64,000 nt of DNA. Source: Streptomyces kanamyceticus. Its GTDB lineage: Bacteria > Actinomycetota > Actinomycetes > Streptomycetales > Streptomycetaceae. The position numbers were made by a program, and so were the translations under genes. The stretch lies in NCBI RefSeq assembly GCF_008704495.1, contig NZ_CP023699.1, positions 3,782,001-3,846,000 on the forward strand, written 5' to 3'. Position 1 is the first letter of the stretch; each line of letters starts with the position of its first letter. Of the stretch, positions 8,695 to 17,360 are shown piece after piece. The notes beneath the pieces are model-generated. The model searched no databases. It was not told where the DNA came from and saw only the letters and a program-made list of their open reading frames with translations.

Positions 8695-9102
8695 ATGGCG
8701 ACGATGACGGTCTCCGGACCCCCGGAAGGAACGCCGCGGGAGATCGCGGCAGCGCTCCCGGCGATCGAGGCGGAGACCGAAGGGGCGACCGGGGCGGAGA
8801 TCGAGGTGGAGATCGCGGACTCGGCGCGGGCGCGGCGGCGCGGGCTGCTCGGGCGCGCGGGGATCACGGGGGCGCTCCTGCTGACTCCGGCGCGCGGCGT
8901 GCACACCGTCGGGATGCGCTTCGCCCTTGATGTGGCGTACCTGGACAGGGAGTTGCGCGTGCTGTCCGTGCGGACGATGCGCCCCGGGAGGGTGGGGCGG
9001 CCGCGAGTGCGGGCCCGGCACGTCCTGGAGGCCGAGGCCGGGGCGATGGCCCGGTGGGGCGTACGCCGGGGCGCGCGGATCGCCGTACACGGTACGGAGT
9101 GA
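8695..9102 (+). CDS. DUF192 family protein
   Basis: A 135-aa protein with the DUF192 core: RRRGLLGRAGITGALLLTP, then VHTVGMRFALDVAYLDRELRV and a C-terminal HVLEAEAGAMARWGVRRGA. Function of the family is not established. The ATG at 8695 is chosen because TTGACG (8657-8662) and TACCGT (8682-8687) form a promoter whose -10 ends 7 nt before the ATG, so the mRNA is probably leaderless. The open frame continues 64 codons upstream, but that part is low in coding character and overlies the 6C candidate. Related proteins neighbour the Tad locus in streptomycetes. Confidence 0.75.
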   Translation: MATMTVSGPPEGTPREIAAALPAIEAETEGATGAEIEVEIADSARARRRGLLGRAGITGALLLTPARGVHTVGMRFALDVAYLDRELRVLSVRTMRPGRVGRPRVRARHVLEAEAGAMARWGVRRGARIAVHGTE

Positions 9103-9344
9103 CGGCTCGCGGCGCCGCGCGACCCCCTCCGCCGCACGGCACCGCACACGGAGCTTTGCTCGCGCGAATTAGCCTTGGTCTGAACTTACGTGACGCTTAG
9201 GGGCGGATCGAGCCAGTCTTGATAACGATGCGGAATCAAGACTTCGATTCAGGGAGCTACGTCACCGCTTGCGGATTATGCGCAATTCGCTCGCCATGCA
9301 AAATTCGCGCTGTATGCCGGAAATGCTGCCGCCTGACGCGCGAC

Positions 9345-9716
9345 CTACCCCGCGACGGCAGTGGCCTCGGCCGCCCCCGCCTTGTTGGCGATCACCTGCT
9401 GCATGTGCTCGTCGCCCCACAACCCGAGGGGAATGAGCGCGGTGTTGAGGGAGTTGCCGAGTGCGGTCAGTGAGTACTCGACCTTCGGCGGCACCTCCCG
9501 GTACACCTCGCGGTGCACGATGCCGTCCGACTCCAGCTCGCGCAGCTGCTGGATCAGCACCTTCTCGCTGACCCCGATGATCTGCCGCCGCAGCTCGCCG
9601 AAGCGCAGCGTCTTCCCCGCGTACAACGCCCACAGGATCATGGGCTTCCACTTGCCGCCGACGACATCCACCGCGGCGTCGAGTCCGCAGGAGTACGGCT
9701 CGTTGTCCTTCCTCAT
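9345..9716 (-). CDS. HxlR/MarR-type winged-helix regulator
   Basis: A 123-aa HxlR-family DNA-binding protein. Visible family features are YSCGLDAAVDVVGGKWKPMI (conserved Cys and GGKW), LRFGELRRQIIGVSEKVLIQ (recognition helix region) and the wing VYREVPPKVEYSLT. Members sense redox or electrophilic stress, often through the N-terminal cysteine. ATG 9716 has AGAGGAG upstream with 6-nt spacing; a TTG two codons earlier would overlap it. Its target is unclear: the next gene on the same strand is a methyltransferase. Confidence 0.9.
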   Translation of the reverse strand: MRKDNEPYSCGLDAAVDVVGGKWKPMILWALYAGKTLRFGELRRQIIGVSEKVLIQQLRELESDGIVHREVYREVPPKVEYSLTALGNSLNTALIPLGLWGDEHMQQVIANKAGAAEATAVAG

Positions 9717-9817
9717 GGTCAACTCCTCTGATCCGCCCGGTCCCTTGTCCGATCGACAGTACCCAAGAGCGTGGCGGAGCTGTCCGCGGAAGGCCTTGGG
9801 AGCTAATGCCTTCGGAG

Positions 9818-10597
9818 CTAAGGCTTGCGGAGTTCGAAGAGGTGGCGGGCGCTGTGCGCCACGAACGGTCCCTCCGCCCGGATCCGCTCGTGCAGCGCGA
9901 GCAGCTCCGGCCGGTACTTCTCGACGCTGAAGTCGGGCACCATCCAGATGACCTTGCGCAGGAAGTGCACGACGGCGCCCACGTCGAAGAACTCCATCCG
10001 CAGCCGCTCGGCCCGCAGCTCGACGACCTCAAGCCCGGCCGCCGCCGCCTCGGCGCGCTCCAGGTCGGGGTGGCGCCCGTTCCGCGTCTCCCGCGACTGC
10101 GGCCCCAGGAAGTACTCGACGACCTCGAAGGCGCTGGCGGGACCGACGTGCTGCGCGAAGTACGTGCCGCCGGGGCGCAGCACGCGGGCGATCTCGTCGA
10201 AGTGGGCCTTCACCGGGTGCCGACTGGTCACCAGGTCGAACGCCTCGGCCGCGAACGGCAGCGGGTCGTCCTCCGGGGACGCGACGACGGCGACGCCGCG
10301 CGGATGCAGCAGGGCGGTGGCCTTGGCGACGTTCGCGGGCCAGCCCTCGGTGGCGACGGCCAGCGGGGGCAGCGTCGCCGCGGAGGCGAGGACCTCGCCG
10401 CCGCCGGTCTGGATGTCGAGCGAGGCCCTGGCCCCGGCGAGCCGCCCCGCCATGGCCTCGGCGTACCGCCAGGAGGGCCGTGCCTCGGTGGCCCTGCCGT
10501 CGAACCAGGAGAAGTCCCACCCCGCGGTGGGCGCGGCGACGGCCTCCTCGACGAGCTCGTCGAAGCTGCGGGGGTCGTGGGTGCTCGGGGAACTCAT
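9818..10597 (-). CDS. Class I SAM-dependent methyltransferase
   Basis: About 259 aa with a Rossmann methyltransferase core: ASLDIQTGGGEVLA (motif I, degenerate G-x-G), VVASPEDDPLPF, AFDLVTSRHPVKAHFDEIARVLRPGG (motif IV/post-motif). This domain layout is typical of small-molecule methyltransferases annotated as SmtA-like; the substrate is unknown. ATG 10597 and ATG 10606 are equally possible; the longer upstream frame overlaps the divergent promoter region and is ignored. Divergent from the SnoaL-like gene. Confidence 0.8.
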   Translation of the reverse strand: MSSPSTHDPRSFDELVEEAVAAPTAGWDFSWFDGRATEARPSWRYAEAMAGRLAGARASLDIQTGGGEVLASAATLPPLAVATEGWPANVAKATALLHPRGVAVVASPEDDPLPFAAEAFDLVTSRHPVKAHFDEIARVLRPGGTYFAQHVGPASAFEVVEYFLGPQSRETRNGRHPDLERAEAAAAGLEVVELRAERLRMEFFDVGAVVHFLRKVIWMVPDFSVEKYRPELLALHERIRAEGPFVAHSARHLFELRKP

Positions 10598-10691
10598 GGG
10601 GCTCATGATCGCATCGGGGCGGGACGGGGGCATGGCCGCGGGGACCGATCGGAGGTTCGTATTCGGGGTGTACGTCGGCACGACCGAGCCG

Positions 10692-10727
10692 TCACACTCC
10701 GAACGACGGTCACACTCCGAACGACGG
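10692..10727. repeat. Two tandem 18-bp repeats before the SnoaL-like gene
   Basis: TCACACTCCGAACGACGG occurs twice head to tail (10692-10709, 10710-10727), just upstream of the GGGAGGAG ribosome site. It could be a binding site duplication in the shared promoter region or a slippage product. Confidence 0.6.
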
Positions 10728-10739
10728 GAGGAGCACGCC

Positions 10740-11228
10740 ATGACCGAGACCCGCCAGCCCCTCATCAGCTCGGCGCGCCACTCGCCCATGACCGACGAGC
10801 AGCGCAAGTCGCTCGCGCTCGCCTACCTCAAGGCGTTCGACCGGGGCGGCAAGACCGTCGAGGGCATCCCGCTCCTCGACCTCTTCGCGGACGACGCCCA
10901 GGTGTACTTCCCCAAGTGGGGCCTGGCCGACGGCAAGGCGGAGATCGGCAGGATGTTCGCCGACGTGGGCGGCACGCTCCGCGCCATCACCCACCACTAC
11001 GCCGATTTCAACTGGGTGTTCTCCGGTACGGACACCGTGGTCTGCGAGGGCAGCAGCCACGGTGAGCACAGGGACGGACCGTGGCGGGCGGACCTGCCCG
11101 CGTGGGGCGCGGGCCGTTTCTGCGACGTCTTCGAGATCAGGGACTGGCTGATACAGCGGTGCTTCATCTACTTGGATCCGGACTACGCGGGCCGCGACGT
11201 GGCGCGGTATCCGTGGATCAGCCGCTAG
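10740..11228 (+). CDS. SnoaL-like / NTF2-fold protein
   Basis: A 162-aa single-domain alpha+beta barrel protein of the SnoaL/ketosteroid-isomerase superfamily: helical start (EQRKSLALAYLKAFDRGG), LFADDAQVYFPKWG, ITHHYADFNWVFSG, and a C-terminal RFCDVFEIRDWLIQRCFIYLDPD. Such proteins are isomerases, cyclases or simple ligand binders; the catalytic role here cannot be told. Strong ribosome site GGGAGGAG. Its last 11 nt overlap the convergent OmpA-like gene. Confidence 0.8.
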   Translation: MTETRQPLISSARHSPMTDEQRKSLALAYLKAFDRGGKTVEGIPLLDLFADDAQVYFPKWGLADGKAEIGRMFADVGGTLRAITHHYADFNWVFSGTDTVVCEGSSHGEHRDGPWRADLPAWGAGRFCDVFEIRDWLIQRCFIYLDPDYAGRDVARYPWISR

Positions 11229-11928
11229 TTCCACTGGTGCCGCCGGTTCCGCCGGTTCCGTTGCCGGGCTCCGCGTCGCCGCTGGTCCCGGAGGCGCCGC
11301 GCGGGAACGAGACCTCTACCCTGCGGTTCTTCTTGCGGCCCTCCTCGGAGCCGTTGTCCGCGATCGGGTAGTCCTCGCTGTAGCCGCGTACGGCGTAGGT
11401 GACCTCGGGGCCGAGGAACTTCGACATCTGGTCGTGCACGGCTTCCGCGCGCTCGCGGGAGAGCTTCTTGCCGTGGGAGTACGAGCCAAGGTCGTCCGTG
11501 AAGCCGAATACGCGTACGTCCGTGGCCTTTTGGTTCTTGGCCTCCTCCGCGATCGCCTTGATCCGGGCGTTCGCCTCGGGATTCAGCTTCGAGCTGTCCT
11601 TGGGGAAGAGGACCTCCGCCTGCAACGCGAACTTCACGTCCGTGTTGGTGTCCTCGCGCCGCTCCTCGCCGCCGAGGTCCTCGACGACGGACTTGATGTC
11701 CAGGACCTTGGCCGGCGCGAGCGTGGCGCCGTCGGCGAGCTTGAGGCCCGGGCTGTTGGAGTCGACTTCGGGGGGCGGGGAGGTGGTGGTGCTGCCGGGG
11801 GGCGTGGAGGGGTCGTCGTCGTCCGCGACCGCGGCTGGGCACGGGGTGAGCAGGAGGAGCAGGGCGGTGAGGGTGGCGGCGCCTGCGGTGCGGGTGAGGG
11901 GGTGGCGGGTGAGGGGGTGGCGGGTCAT
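11218..11928 (-). CDS. OmpA-domain exported protein, end of the Tad operon
   Basis: A 236-aa secreted or surface protein. An N-terminal signal segment (LTALLLLLTPCPAAVA) leads to a Pro/Thr-rich linker, then an OmpA/MotB-like peptidoglycan-binding domain (VLFPKDSSKLNPEANARIK, VRVFGFTDDLG, KLSRERAEAVHDQM, GKKNRRVEV-like end) and a Gly/Thr tail. In a Gram-positive it would grip peptidoglycan, perhaps anchoring pilus or export machinery. The N-terminus repeats TRHPL, from a short DNA duplication. It starts only 3 nt after the stop of the preceding lipoprotein, so translation is probably coupled. Confidence 0.85.
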   Translation of the reverse strand: MTRHPLTRHPLTRTAGAATLTALLLLLTPCPAAVADDDDPSTPPGSTTTSPPPEVDSNSPGLKLADGATLAPAKVLDIKSVVEDLGGEERREDTNTDVKFALQAEVLFPKDSSKLNPEANARIKAIAEEAKNQKATDVRVFGFTDDLGSYSHGKKLSRERAEAVHDQMSKFLGPEVTYAVRGYSEDYPIADNGSEEGRKKNRRVEVSFPRGASGTSGDAEPGNGTGGTGGTSGTSG

Positions 11929-11931
11929 GGG

Positions 11932-12525
11932 TCACTCGCCCTCGGAGATCTCTATGGGGGCGGGGGGCATCGAACCGACCTGGAAGGTGACCTTGTCGGT
12001 GCCTTCCGGCGGGGCGGGGAACTGGGCGAACCAGTCGACCGTCTGACCCGAGTCGAGGCCACCCTCGAACTTGGTGCACAGGCAGCGCCCGCTCGTGTCC
12101 CGCAGCACCAGGTACCGCTTCTTGCCCTGCCCGTCCACGAGGCTGGCCCCCGCGACGGAGCCGCCGTTCTTCTGCAACTCCTTCTCGTCCCCGCGCCATT
12201 GACCGCCCGTCCAGAGGCCTCCGGACGAATTCGTGACTTTGCCCGAGACGGTGAGGAAGCCGCCTCCGTCACGCTTCGCCGACGTGATCACGAGGGTGAC
12301 CCCGTCGCCCTTGGCTTCGGCCAGGGCCTGTTCCGCCTCGGGCTTCTGCGGCTCGTCGTCCTTGCCCTCTCCCTTGGCCGACGGCGTGGACTTGGAGTTC
12401 GTGTCTGGCTTCTCCTCGTCTCCGCCGCCACCCCCGCCACAACCAGCGACCGTGAGAACCAGCCCAGTCGTGATCGCCACAGCGGTCATCGCCCTGCGAG
12501 CGATCATGGTGCGCCGAGTGTTCAT
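11932..12525 (-). CDS. Lipoprotein of the Tad locus
   Basis: A 197-aa exported lipoprotein: signal peptide with lipobox LTVAGC (Cys29), a glycine run, a charged Lys/Glu/Pro linker, and a C-terminal beta-rich domain (VTLVITSAKRDGGGFLTVSG, YLVLRDTSGRCLCTKFEGGL, DKVTFQVGSMPPAPI). The function is unknown; the position between TadG-like and OmpA-like genes, with near-overlapping ends, ties it to the pilus locus. Confidence 0.82.
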   Translation of the reverse strand: MNTRRTMIARRAMTAVAITTGLVLTVAGCGGGGGGDEEKPDTNSKSTPSAKGEGKDDEPQKPEAEQALAEAKGDGVTLVITSAKRDGGGFLTVSGKVTNSSGGLWTGGQWRGDEKELQKNGGSVAGASLVDGQGKKRYLVLRDTSGRCLCTKFEGGLDSGQTVDWFAQFPAPPEGTDKVTFQVGSMPPAPIEISEGE

Positions 12526-12557
12526 GGCTACGGCTTCCTTCTTTCGTCGATCGCCGG

Positions 12558-13163
12558 TCAGTCGGCCAGGTGGACAGAGAAGAGGAGCGACGGGTCCGGG
12601 AGATCGCCGGGTTCGAAATCGTCGGGGTCGATCTCGATGGGGTCTTCACCGTCGCAGTCGAGTTCCACGACCTTTGCCGGGTCGGCCGACGGGTCGACGT
12701 CACACCGCGGCTTGATGATTGCCGTGGCGTCGGCCTTGGCATGCCTGGATTCCGTGCCCGGGATGATCGAATCGCCGACGGTGTAATTGGTCGTGATCTC
12801 CGCCTTGAATCCCGGATAGCCGTTCACTTCGGCGGGTCCGACGACAGCGGTGGAGTCGTTCTCCGCGGCCAGCGCGTCTGCCGCCTGTTGGGCCCCTTCG
12901 CCGGTGATCTTGTCTCCGGCCAGCCAGTCGACCCAGTCGTCCCCCTCACCGATGGACAGCACCAGTCCATCGATGAGCTCGTCCCTGGCGTCCTGGGCCG
13001 CGGCCAACGCCGCCGCGTCAGCGGCTGTTTGGGCGCCGTTTCGCGCCGAGGCGGCCTGGGCGAACGCGAAGAAGGCGAACGCGACGAAAAGCAGGATCCC
13101 CGTCAGCCAGATGTAGATGGGGAGCGTCTGCCCTCGGTCGCCATGCAAGCGGCGACTCGTCAT
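12558..13163 (-). CDS. TadG/TadF-like pilus assembly protein
   Basis: A 201-aa protein with a short N-terminal basic part, GDRGQTLPIYIWLTGILLF and one membrane helix, followed by an extracytoplasmic region rich in Ala (TAADAAALAAAQDARDELID) and acidic residues. The RGQ-x-LP start and single TM are typical of TadG/TadF-like pseudopilins (Flp-associated minor pilins). The ATG at 13163 overlaps the stop of the Flp gene as ATGA, so translation is coupled. Confidence 0.82.
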   Translation of the reverse strand: MTSRRLHGDRGQTLPIYIWLTGILLFVAFAFFAFAQAASARNGAQTAADAAALAAAQDARDELIDGLVLSIGEGDDWVDWLAGDKITGEGAQQAADALAAENDSTAVVGPAEVNGYPGFKAEITTNYTVGDSIIPGTESRHAKADATAIIKPRCDVDPSADPAKVVELDCDGEDPIEIDPDDFEPGDLPDPSLLFSVHLAD

Positions 13164-13378
13164 CCTCCGACGACGTCGCTCACCGCATTGCCGATCGCCG
13201 TGGAGATCTTGTTGTCGAGGGCCAGCCCGTCGATCAACGTATAGATCCCCGCAATAAGAATCATCAGCCCCGCATACTCCACGAACCCCGCCCCCGCGTC
13301 CCGGTCCCTCCCCCGGACCCGCGACGCCACGGAGACCGTCCAGTCCACCCAGACTTTGAGCACGCGTTCCTTCAGCAC
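13160..13378 (-). CDS. flp: Flp-type major pilin prepeptide
   Basis: A 72-aa type IVb prepilin. The leader (MLKERVLKVWVDWTVSVASR) ends in RDRDAG, and the processing motif G29-AGFVEY (G-x4-E-Y) is followed by the hydrophobic helix AGLMILIAGIYTLIDGLAL. Cleavage after G29 would give a 43-residue mature pilin. GTG 13378 is used because GAAGGAG lies 5 nt upstream; longer frames are not supported. It precedes TadG-like with a 4-nt overlap. Confidence 0.88.
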   Translation of the reverse strand: MLKERVLKVWVDWTVSVASRVRGRDRDAGAGFVEYAGLMILIAGIYTLIDGLALDNKISTAIGNAVSDVVGG

Positions 13379-13673
13379 GACGGCTCCTTCTCTCCCACCA
13401 GATACCGCGCCCTTTGTGGTCAGAGGCAACGTACGCCACAAGGCGTGCATCGGCAGCAACTCTGCGCAACGTATGCGGTATCCCGGTTGCCCGGCCCGCA
13501 AGTTGGCGGGTTCTCTTCCCCGTCGTTGAGATCACCATGCACGAAGTCCCCTCCTGCGAACCGTGAACTCAGCCCCGACTGTCCCACACCGAGTTGCATC
13601 CGCGAAGGCGTTTCGCGGAGGTGGTCCGGATCCGTGCGCGTCCGACCGACCGGCGCACGTCCCGCCGCGCATC
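13379..13673 (-). promoter_or_regulatory. Gap inside the Tad locus, probable flp promoter
   Basis: About 295 bp without a supported gene separates TadC from the Flp pilin, whereas all other Tad genes are packed. This is where a separate, stronger promoter for the major pilin would be expected. I see no clear consensus hexamers or hairpin terminator. Confidence 0.4.
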
Positions 13674-14564
13674 TCAACGGCCCAGTATCGAGCCGAAGTC
13701 GGAACCCGAGCCCAGGAACATGCCCGCCGCGATCAGGATCATCGTCGCCGGGAGCATGAAGACGAGCGTCACCATCGTCGCCTTGGGGATGGTCTTCGCC
13801 GCCCTGCGACGGGAGTTCTGCGCGTCCGTGCGGCGCATGTCCGTCGCGAGCTGGATCAGGGTGTCCGCGATCGGGGAACCCAGTTCCTCGCCCTGCTGAA
13901 GGGCCGAGACGAACTGGGCGACCTGCTCGGACGCGTTGCGGCGGCGCAGTTCGTCGAAGGCCTGGCGGCGGCTGACGCCCATGTCCATCTGGCGCAGGGT
14001 GATGCGGAGTTCGTCCGCCCACGGGCCCTCGTACTTCTCCGCGACGCGGTCCAGCGCCTGGCGGAAACCGAGGCCCGCGGAGACCACCACCGCGAGCACG
14101 TCGAGGAAGTCGGGCAGCGTGCGGTCGATGACCTCTTTTCGCTCCCTGATCGCCTGCCAGATCAGCCCGTCCGCCGCGGTCGCGCCGAAGGCGAGGGTCA
14201 GCAGGCCGAAGAGGGGCGAGCCGTTGGTGAGGAAGACGAGGCCGAGGACGACTCCGAAGATGCCGTAGACCGCCCTGCGCGCCGCGTAGCGGTCGATGGT
14301 GAGGCCGCCGGGGTTGCCCGCCATGTCTATCCTGCGGCGCTTGGCGTCCACCCGGCGCGGGCCCATCAGGCGCAGCACGAGGGGCGCGAAGCGCATCCCG
14401 AGGCGGTCCACCGCCGAGCCCGCCGCCGAGACGCGCGTCGCGCCGACCTCCAGGGCTACGGCCAGGTCGGTGGGGAGCTTGGCGTCCGCGCGGTACATGC
14501 GGATGCCCTGGCAGACACCCGCCACGGCCAGGCCCATCACCGCCGCCAACGCCAGCGCTATCAA
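13674..14564 (-). CDS. tadC: TadC-like type II/IV secretion F-domain membrane protein
   Basis: A 296-aa polytopic inner-membrane platform protein of the Tad pilus. The T2SF domain is visible at about 150-280 (LPDFLDVLAVVVSAGLGFRQ, RQAFDELRRRN, FVSALQQGEELGSPI) flanked by membrane helices. It pairs with TadB and the ATPase CpaF. The TTG at 14564 has GGGGAG 6 nt upstream, a good streptomycete start. Confidence 0.9.
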   Translation of the reverse strand: MIALALAAVMGLAVAGVCQGIRMYRADAKLPTDLAVALEVGATRVSAAGSAVDRLGMRFAPLVLRLMGPRRVDAKRRRIDMAGNPGGLTIDRYAARRAVYGIFGVVLGLVFLTNGSPLFGLLTLAFGATAADGLIWQAIRERKEVIDRTLPDFLDVLAVVVSAGLGFRQALDRVAEKYEGPWADELRITLRQMDMGVSRRQAFDELRRRNASEQVAQFVSALQQGEELGSPIADTLIQLATDMRRTDAQNSRRRAAKTIPKATMVTLVFMLPATMILIAAGMFLGSGSDFGSILGR

Positions 14565-14592
14565 CGTAACTCCCCTGCCCAGTAGGTGGTTT

Positions 14593-15540
14593 CTAGACTT
14601 CGATCTTGCCCAGGCGTCTGATCACGAAGAAACCTATGCCGTACAGGCCCAGCGAGATCAGGATCAGTGTCTGGCCCACCGGCGAGCCGGTCACCCGCTC
14701 CAGCGCCCCCTCGTTCGAGGAGTTGATGAGGAGCAGGGAGCCGAGGCCGAGGAGCGGGACCGTGAAGGCCGTCGCGTGGACCTCCGAGAGCATGGTGCGG
14801 ACCTCGCGCCGGGTCTCTTTTCGGTCCTCCAGGGTCTGCGTGAGGTTGCGCAGCGAGTTGACCACCGTGCCGCCCGCCTTGTTGGAGAGGACCAGGGTCG
14901 TGACGAGGACTATCAACTCGCGAGAGGGAAGGCGGTCGGCCAGTTCGCCCAACGTGTCGTCGATGGAGCGGCCGAGCGTCAACTGATCGGCCACGTGCGA
15001 GAGTTCCTCGCCCGCGGGCGCCTCAAGCTCCTCCGCCGCCATCGCGAGCGACGTACGCAGCGCCAGGCCCGCCGCCGTCGCGTTCGCCAGGATGCGCGCC
15101 ACATCCGGGAGTTGATTGATGAACGCCTCGATGCGCTTCTGCCGCTGCCAGTTGAGGAAGGCGACCGCGCCCCATATCGCCACGATGCCCGCGATCGGGC
15201 CGAAGAAGGGGGCGAGGGTCGCGGCCGCGATCAGCCAGAGCGCGGCGACGACCGCCACGACGTAGGTGAAGAACTCGCCCGCCGTCAGGTCGAGTCCGGT
15301 CGAGGAGAGCCGCAGGTGGATGGAGCGGCCGAGGCGGGTGCGGCGCAGTCTGCGGTCGACGGCGGCGAAGCGGCGGGTGCGGCCGGAGCCGCCGCCGTCG
15401 CCGATGCCGGGCCCGAGCGCCAGCCGGTCTTCCATGGCCTGGCGTTGGGCCCGCCCCGACGCGTACGTATGGATGCCCGCGACGGCGAGCGTGCCGGTCA
15501 GGATCGTGGCGCCCAGCGCGAGGAGGGCGGGGTTGTTCAT
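14593..15540 (-). CDS. tadB: TadB-like type II/IV secretion F-domain membrane protein
   Basis: About 315 aa, membrane platform partner of TadC. N-terminal helix, charged loop (RQAMEDRLALGPG...RRFAAVDRRLRR), two helices (FFTYVVAVVAALWLIAAATL, IAGIVAIWGAVAFLNW), the T2SF domain (QLPDVARILANATAAGLAL, LTLGRSIDDTLGELADRL) and two C-terminal helices. ATG 15540 has GAGGGG upstream at 6 nt; ATG 15546 would overlap that site. It follows cpaF by 10 nt. Confidence 0.9.
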   Translation of the reverse strand: MNNPALLALGATILTGTLAVAGIHTYASGRAQRQAMEDRLALGPGIGDGGGSGRTRRFAAVDRRLRRTRLGRSIHLRLSSTGLDLTAGEFFTYVVAVVAALWLIAAATLAPFFGPIAGIVAIWGAVAFLNWQRQKRIEAFINQLPDVARILANATAAGLALRTSLAMAAEELEAPAGEELSHVADQLTLGRSIDDTLGELADRLPSRELIVLVTTLVLSNKAGGTVVNSLRNLTQTLEDRKETRREVRTMLSEVHATAFTVPLLGLGSLLLINSSNEGALERVTGSPVGQTLILISLGLYGIGFFVIRRLGKIEV

Positions 15541-15550
15541 CGGCATCCCC

Positions 15551-16888
15551 TCAACCGATCGCTTCTCTCGTGTTCAGTACGTCGATGGCCTCCGCCACGC
15601 CGAACGCGGGCGGCACCGGTTCGTTGGCGACGTACAGCTTGTCCGCGATCTCGCGCGGCAGCGGCAGGTGCTCGAAGTAGCCGTGCACGACGCGGTCGGC
15701 GCCGAGCGGGCGCGGCACGAAGCGGGTGACCGGCACGATGCGGAAGTGCTGGCGGCCGTGCGAGACGAGCAGGACGATCTCGGAGACCTTGCGGGATCCG
15801 TCGCCGTGCCGGGAGAGCTGGATGACCACGTCCACGGCCGAGTTGATCTGGTCCTTGAGCGCCTCGAAGGGGATCTGCACCTCCGACATGGAGCCGAGGG
15901 TCTGCAGCCGCATCAGGGCGTCCTCGGCGGTGTTCGCGTGGACGGTGGCGAGGGAGCCGTCGTGGCCCGTGGACATCGCCTGGAGCATGTCGAGGGTCTC
16001 GCCGCCGCGGACCTCGCCGACGATGATGCGGTCGGGGCGCATGCGCAGGGAGTTCCTGACGAGGTCGCGGATGGTGATCTGGCCCTTGCCCTCGACGTTC
16101 GGGGGGCGCGATTCGAGGCGGATGACGTGTTCCTGCTGGAGCTGGAGCTCCGCCGAGTCCTCGATGGTGATGATGCGTTCGTGGGCGGGGATCAGACCGG
16201 ACAGGGCGTTGAGCAGGGTCGTCTTGCCGGTGCCCGTACCGCCGCTGACGATGAGGTTGAAGCGGGCCCGCACGAACGCGGCGAGCAGCATCAGCATGTG
16301 CTCGTCGAGCGAGCCGAGGCCGATGAGTTCGGGCAGCGTATAGGCGCGCGGGAAGCGGCGGATGGTGAGGGTCGCGCCGGTCAGGGCGAGCGGCGGGATG
16401 ATGACGTTGACGCGCTCGCCGGTGGGCAGCCGGGCGTCGACCATCGGATTCGACTCGTCCACGCGGCGGTTGACGGTGGAGACGATGCGTTCGATGGTCT
16501 GCATGAGCTGGTCGTTGGAGGCGAAGCGGAGCGGCAGCTGCTCGACCCGGCCGTTGCGCTCGACGAAGACCGAGTCGGGGCCGTTGACCATGATCTCGGT
16601 GATGGACGGGTCGGCGAGGAGCGGTTCGAGCACGCCGAGGCCGAGTGCCTCGTCGACGACGCGGCGGATCAGCTGGGAGCGCTCGGAGGTGGAGAGGACC
16701 GGGCCCTCGCGGCTGATGATGTGGCCGAGTACGCGCTCCAGGCGGACGCGGCGGTCCGCGGCGGCGAGCGAGGACATCTCGGCGAGGTCGATCTCTTCGA
16801 GGAGCTTGGAGCGGTAGACGGCGACGAGGCCGTCGTCGCGGCTCGGCTCGGTCTGGTGCGTGGGGGCCACGCGGGCGCGCAGGCTCAT
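15551..16888 (-). CDS. cpaF: CpaF/TadA pilus assembly ATPase
   Basis: A 445-aa cytosolic secretion-type ATPase that powers Flp pilus assembly. Walker A is GGTGTGKT (216-223), followed by ITIEDSAELQ (Asp box), RPDRIIVGEVRGGETLDMLQ (Walker B/His-box start) and MSTGHDGSLATVHAN. The N-terminal alpha/beta domain (ADPSITEIMVNGPDSVFVE) is typical. ATG 16888 is taken; GGGAGG lies 12 nt upstream, and a TTG at 16900 would abut it, so the start is not certain. Confidence 0.93.
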   Translation of the reverse strand: MSLRARVAPTHQTEPSRDDGLVAVYRSKLLEEIDLAEMSSLAAADRRVRLERVLGHIISREGPVLSTSERSQLIRRVVDEALGLGVLEPLLADPSITEIMVNGPDSVFVERNGRVEQLPLRFASNDQLMQTIERIVSTVNRRVDESNPMVDARLPTGERVNVIIPPLALTGATLTIRRFPRAYTLPELIGLGSLDEHMLMLLAAFVRARFNLIVSGGTGTGKTTLLNALSGLIPAHERIITIEDSAELQLQQEHVIRLESRPPNVEGKGQITIRDLVRNSLRMRPDRIIVGEVRGGETLDMLQAMSTGHDGSLATVHANTAEDALMRLQTLGSMSEVQIPFEALKDQINSAVDVVIQLSRHGDGSRKVSEIVLLVSHGRQHFRIVPVTRFVPRPLGADRVVHGYFEHLPLPREIADKLYVANEPVPPAFGVAEAIDVLNTREAIG

Positions 16889-16922
16889 GTCGTGCGTCAA
16901 CCTCCCTGGTGCGTAGGCCTGT

Positions 16923-17360
16923 TCAGTTGCCGTCGTCGTCGTTGGGCATCGTGGCTTCCTTGGTGACGCTCCAGTCCGTGTCGACGAAGGGGAGCAGCGT
17001 GGGGACGTGGACCCGGACGGTGGCTGTCGTCGTGGTGGCGCCTTGGCCGACGCTGACCTCGGCGACCAGGCCGTCGTCCATGGCTGCCGTGCCCGCGGCC
17101 TCGCCCGAGTCGCCCTGGGAGGCGGCGCGGGCCGCTGCGCGGGCGCCTGAACCGGCTTGGTTGGCCGCGTAGCCCACCAGGCCCAGTTGGATCGCGGCGA
17201 GCCCCACGAGGAGCAGGATCGGCAAGAATCCCGCGAACTCCAGCATGGACACTCCGCGGTCGTCCCAGCGGCGCCGCCTCGATGCCCACGTTCCGCCCCT
17301 CTGAACCGGGGGCTGTGCCCACCCGTTCCGCCCCGCGGAACAATTGCCCACAGCAGTCAT
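16923..17360 (-). CDS. TadE-like minor pilin
   Basis: A 145-aa single-pass pseudopilin. After a ~35-residue basic leader comes DDRGVSMLEFAGFLPILLL (the RG-x-S-x-x-E-F start of the TadE domain), a membrane helix and an extracytoplasmic domain. The ATG at 17360 overlaps the stop of the CpaE-TadE gene (ATGA) and has GGAGGGGGAGGG before it. The upstream gene ends in a second, related TadE domain, so this operon makes two TadE-like proteins. Confidence 0.87.
   Translation of the reverse strand: MTAVGNCSAGRNGWAQPPVQRGGTWASRRRRWDDRGVSMLEFAGFLPILLLVGLAAIQLGLVGYAANQAGSGARAAARAASQGDSGEAAGTAAMDDGLVAEVSVGQGATTTTATVRVHVPTLLPFVDTDWSVTKEATMPNDDDGN

Noticed and set aside
9103..9344. Possible tRNA or small gene in the AT-richer gap
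   Set aside because: No cloverleaf or TpsiC-like box (GGTTCGAATCC) and no ribosome site.
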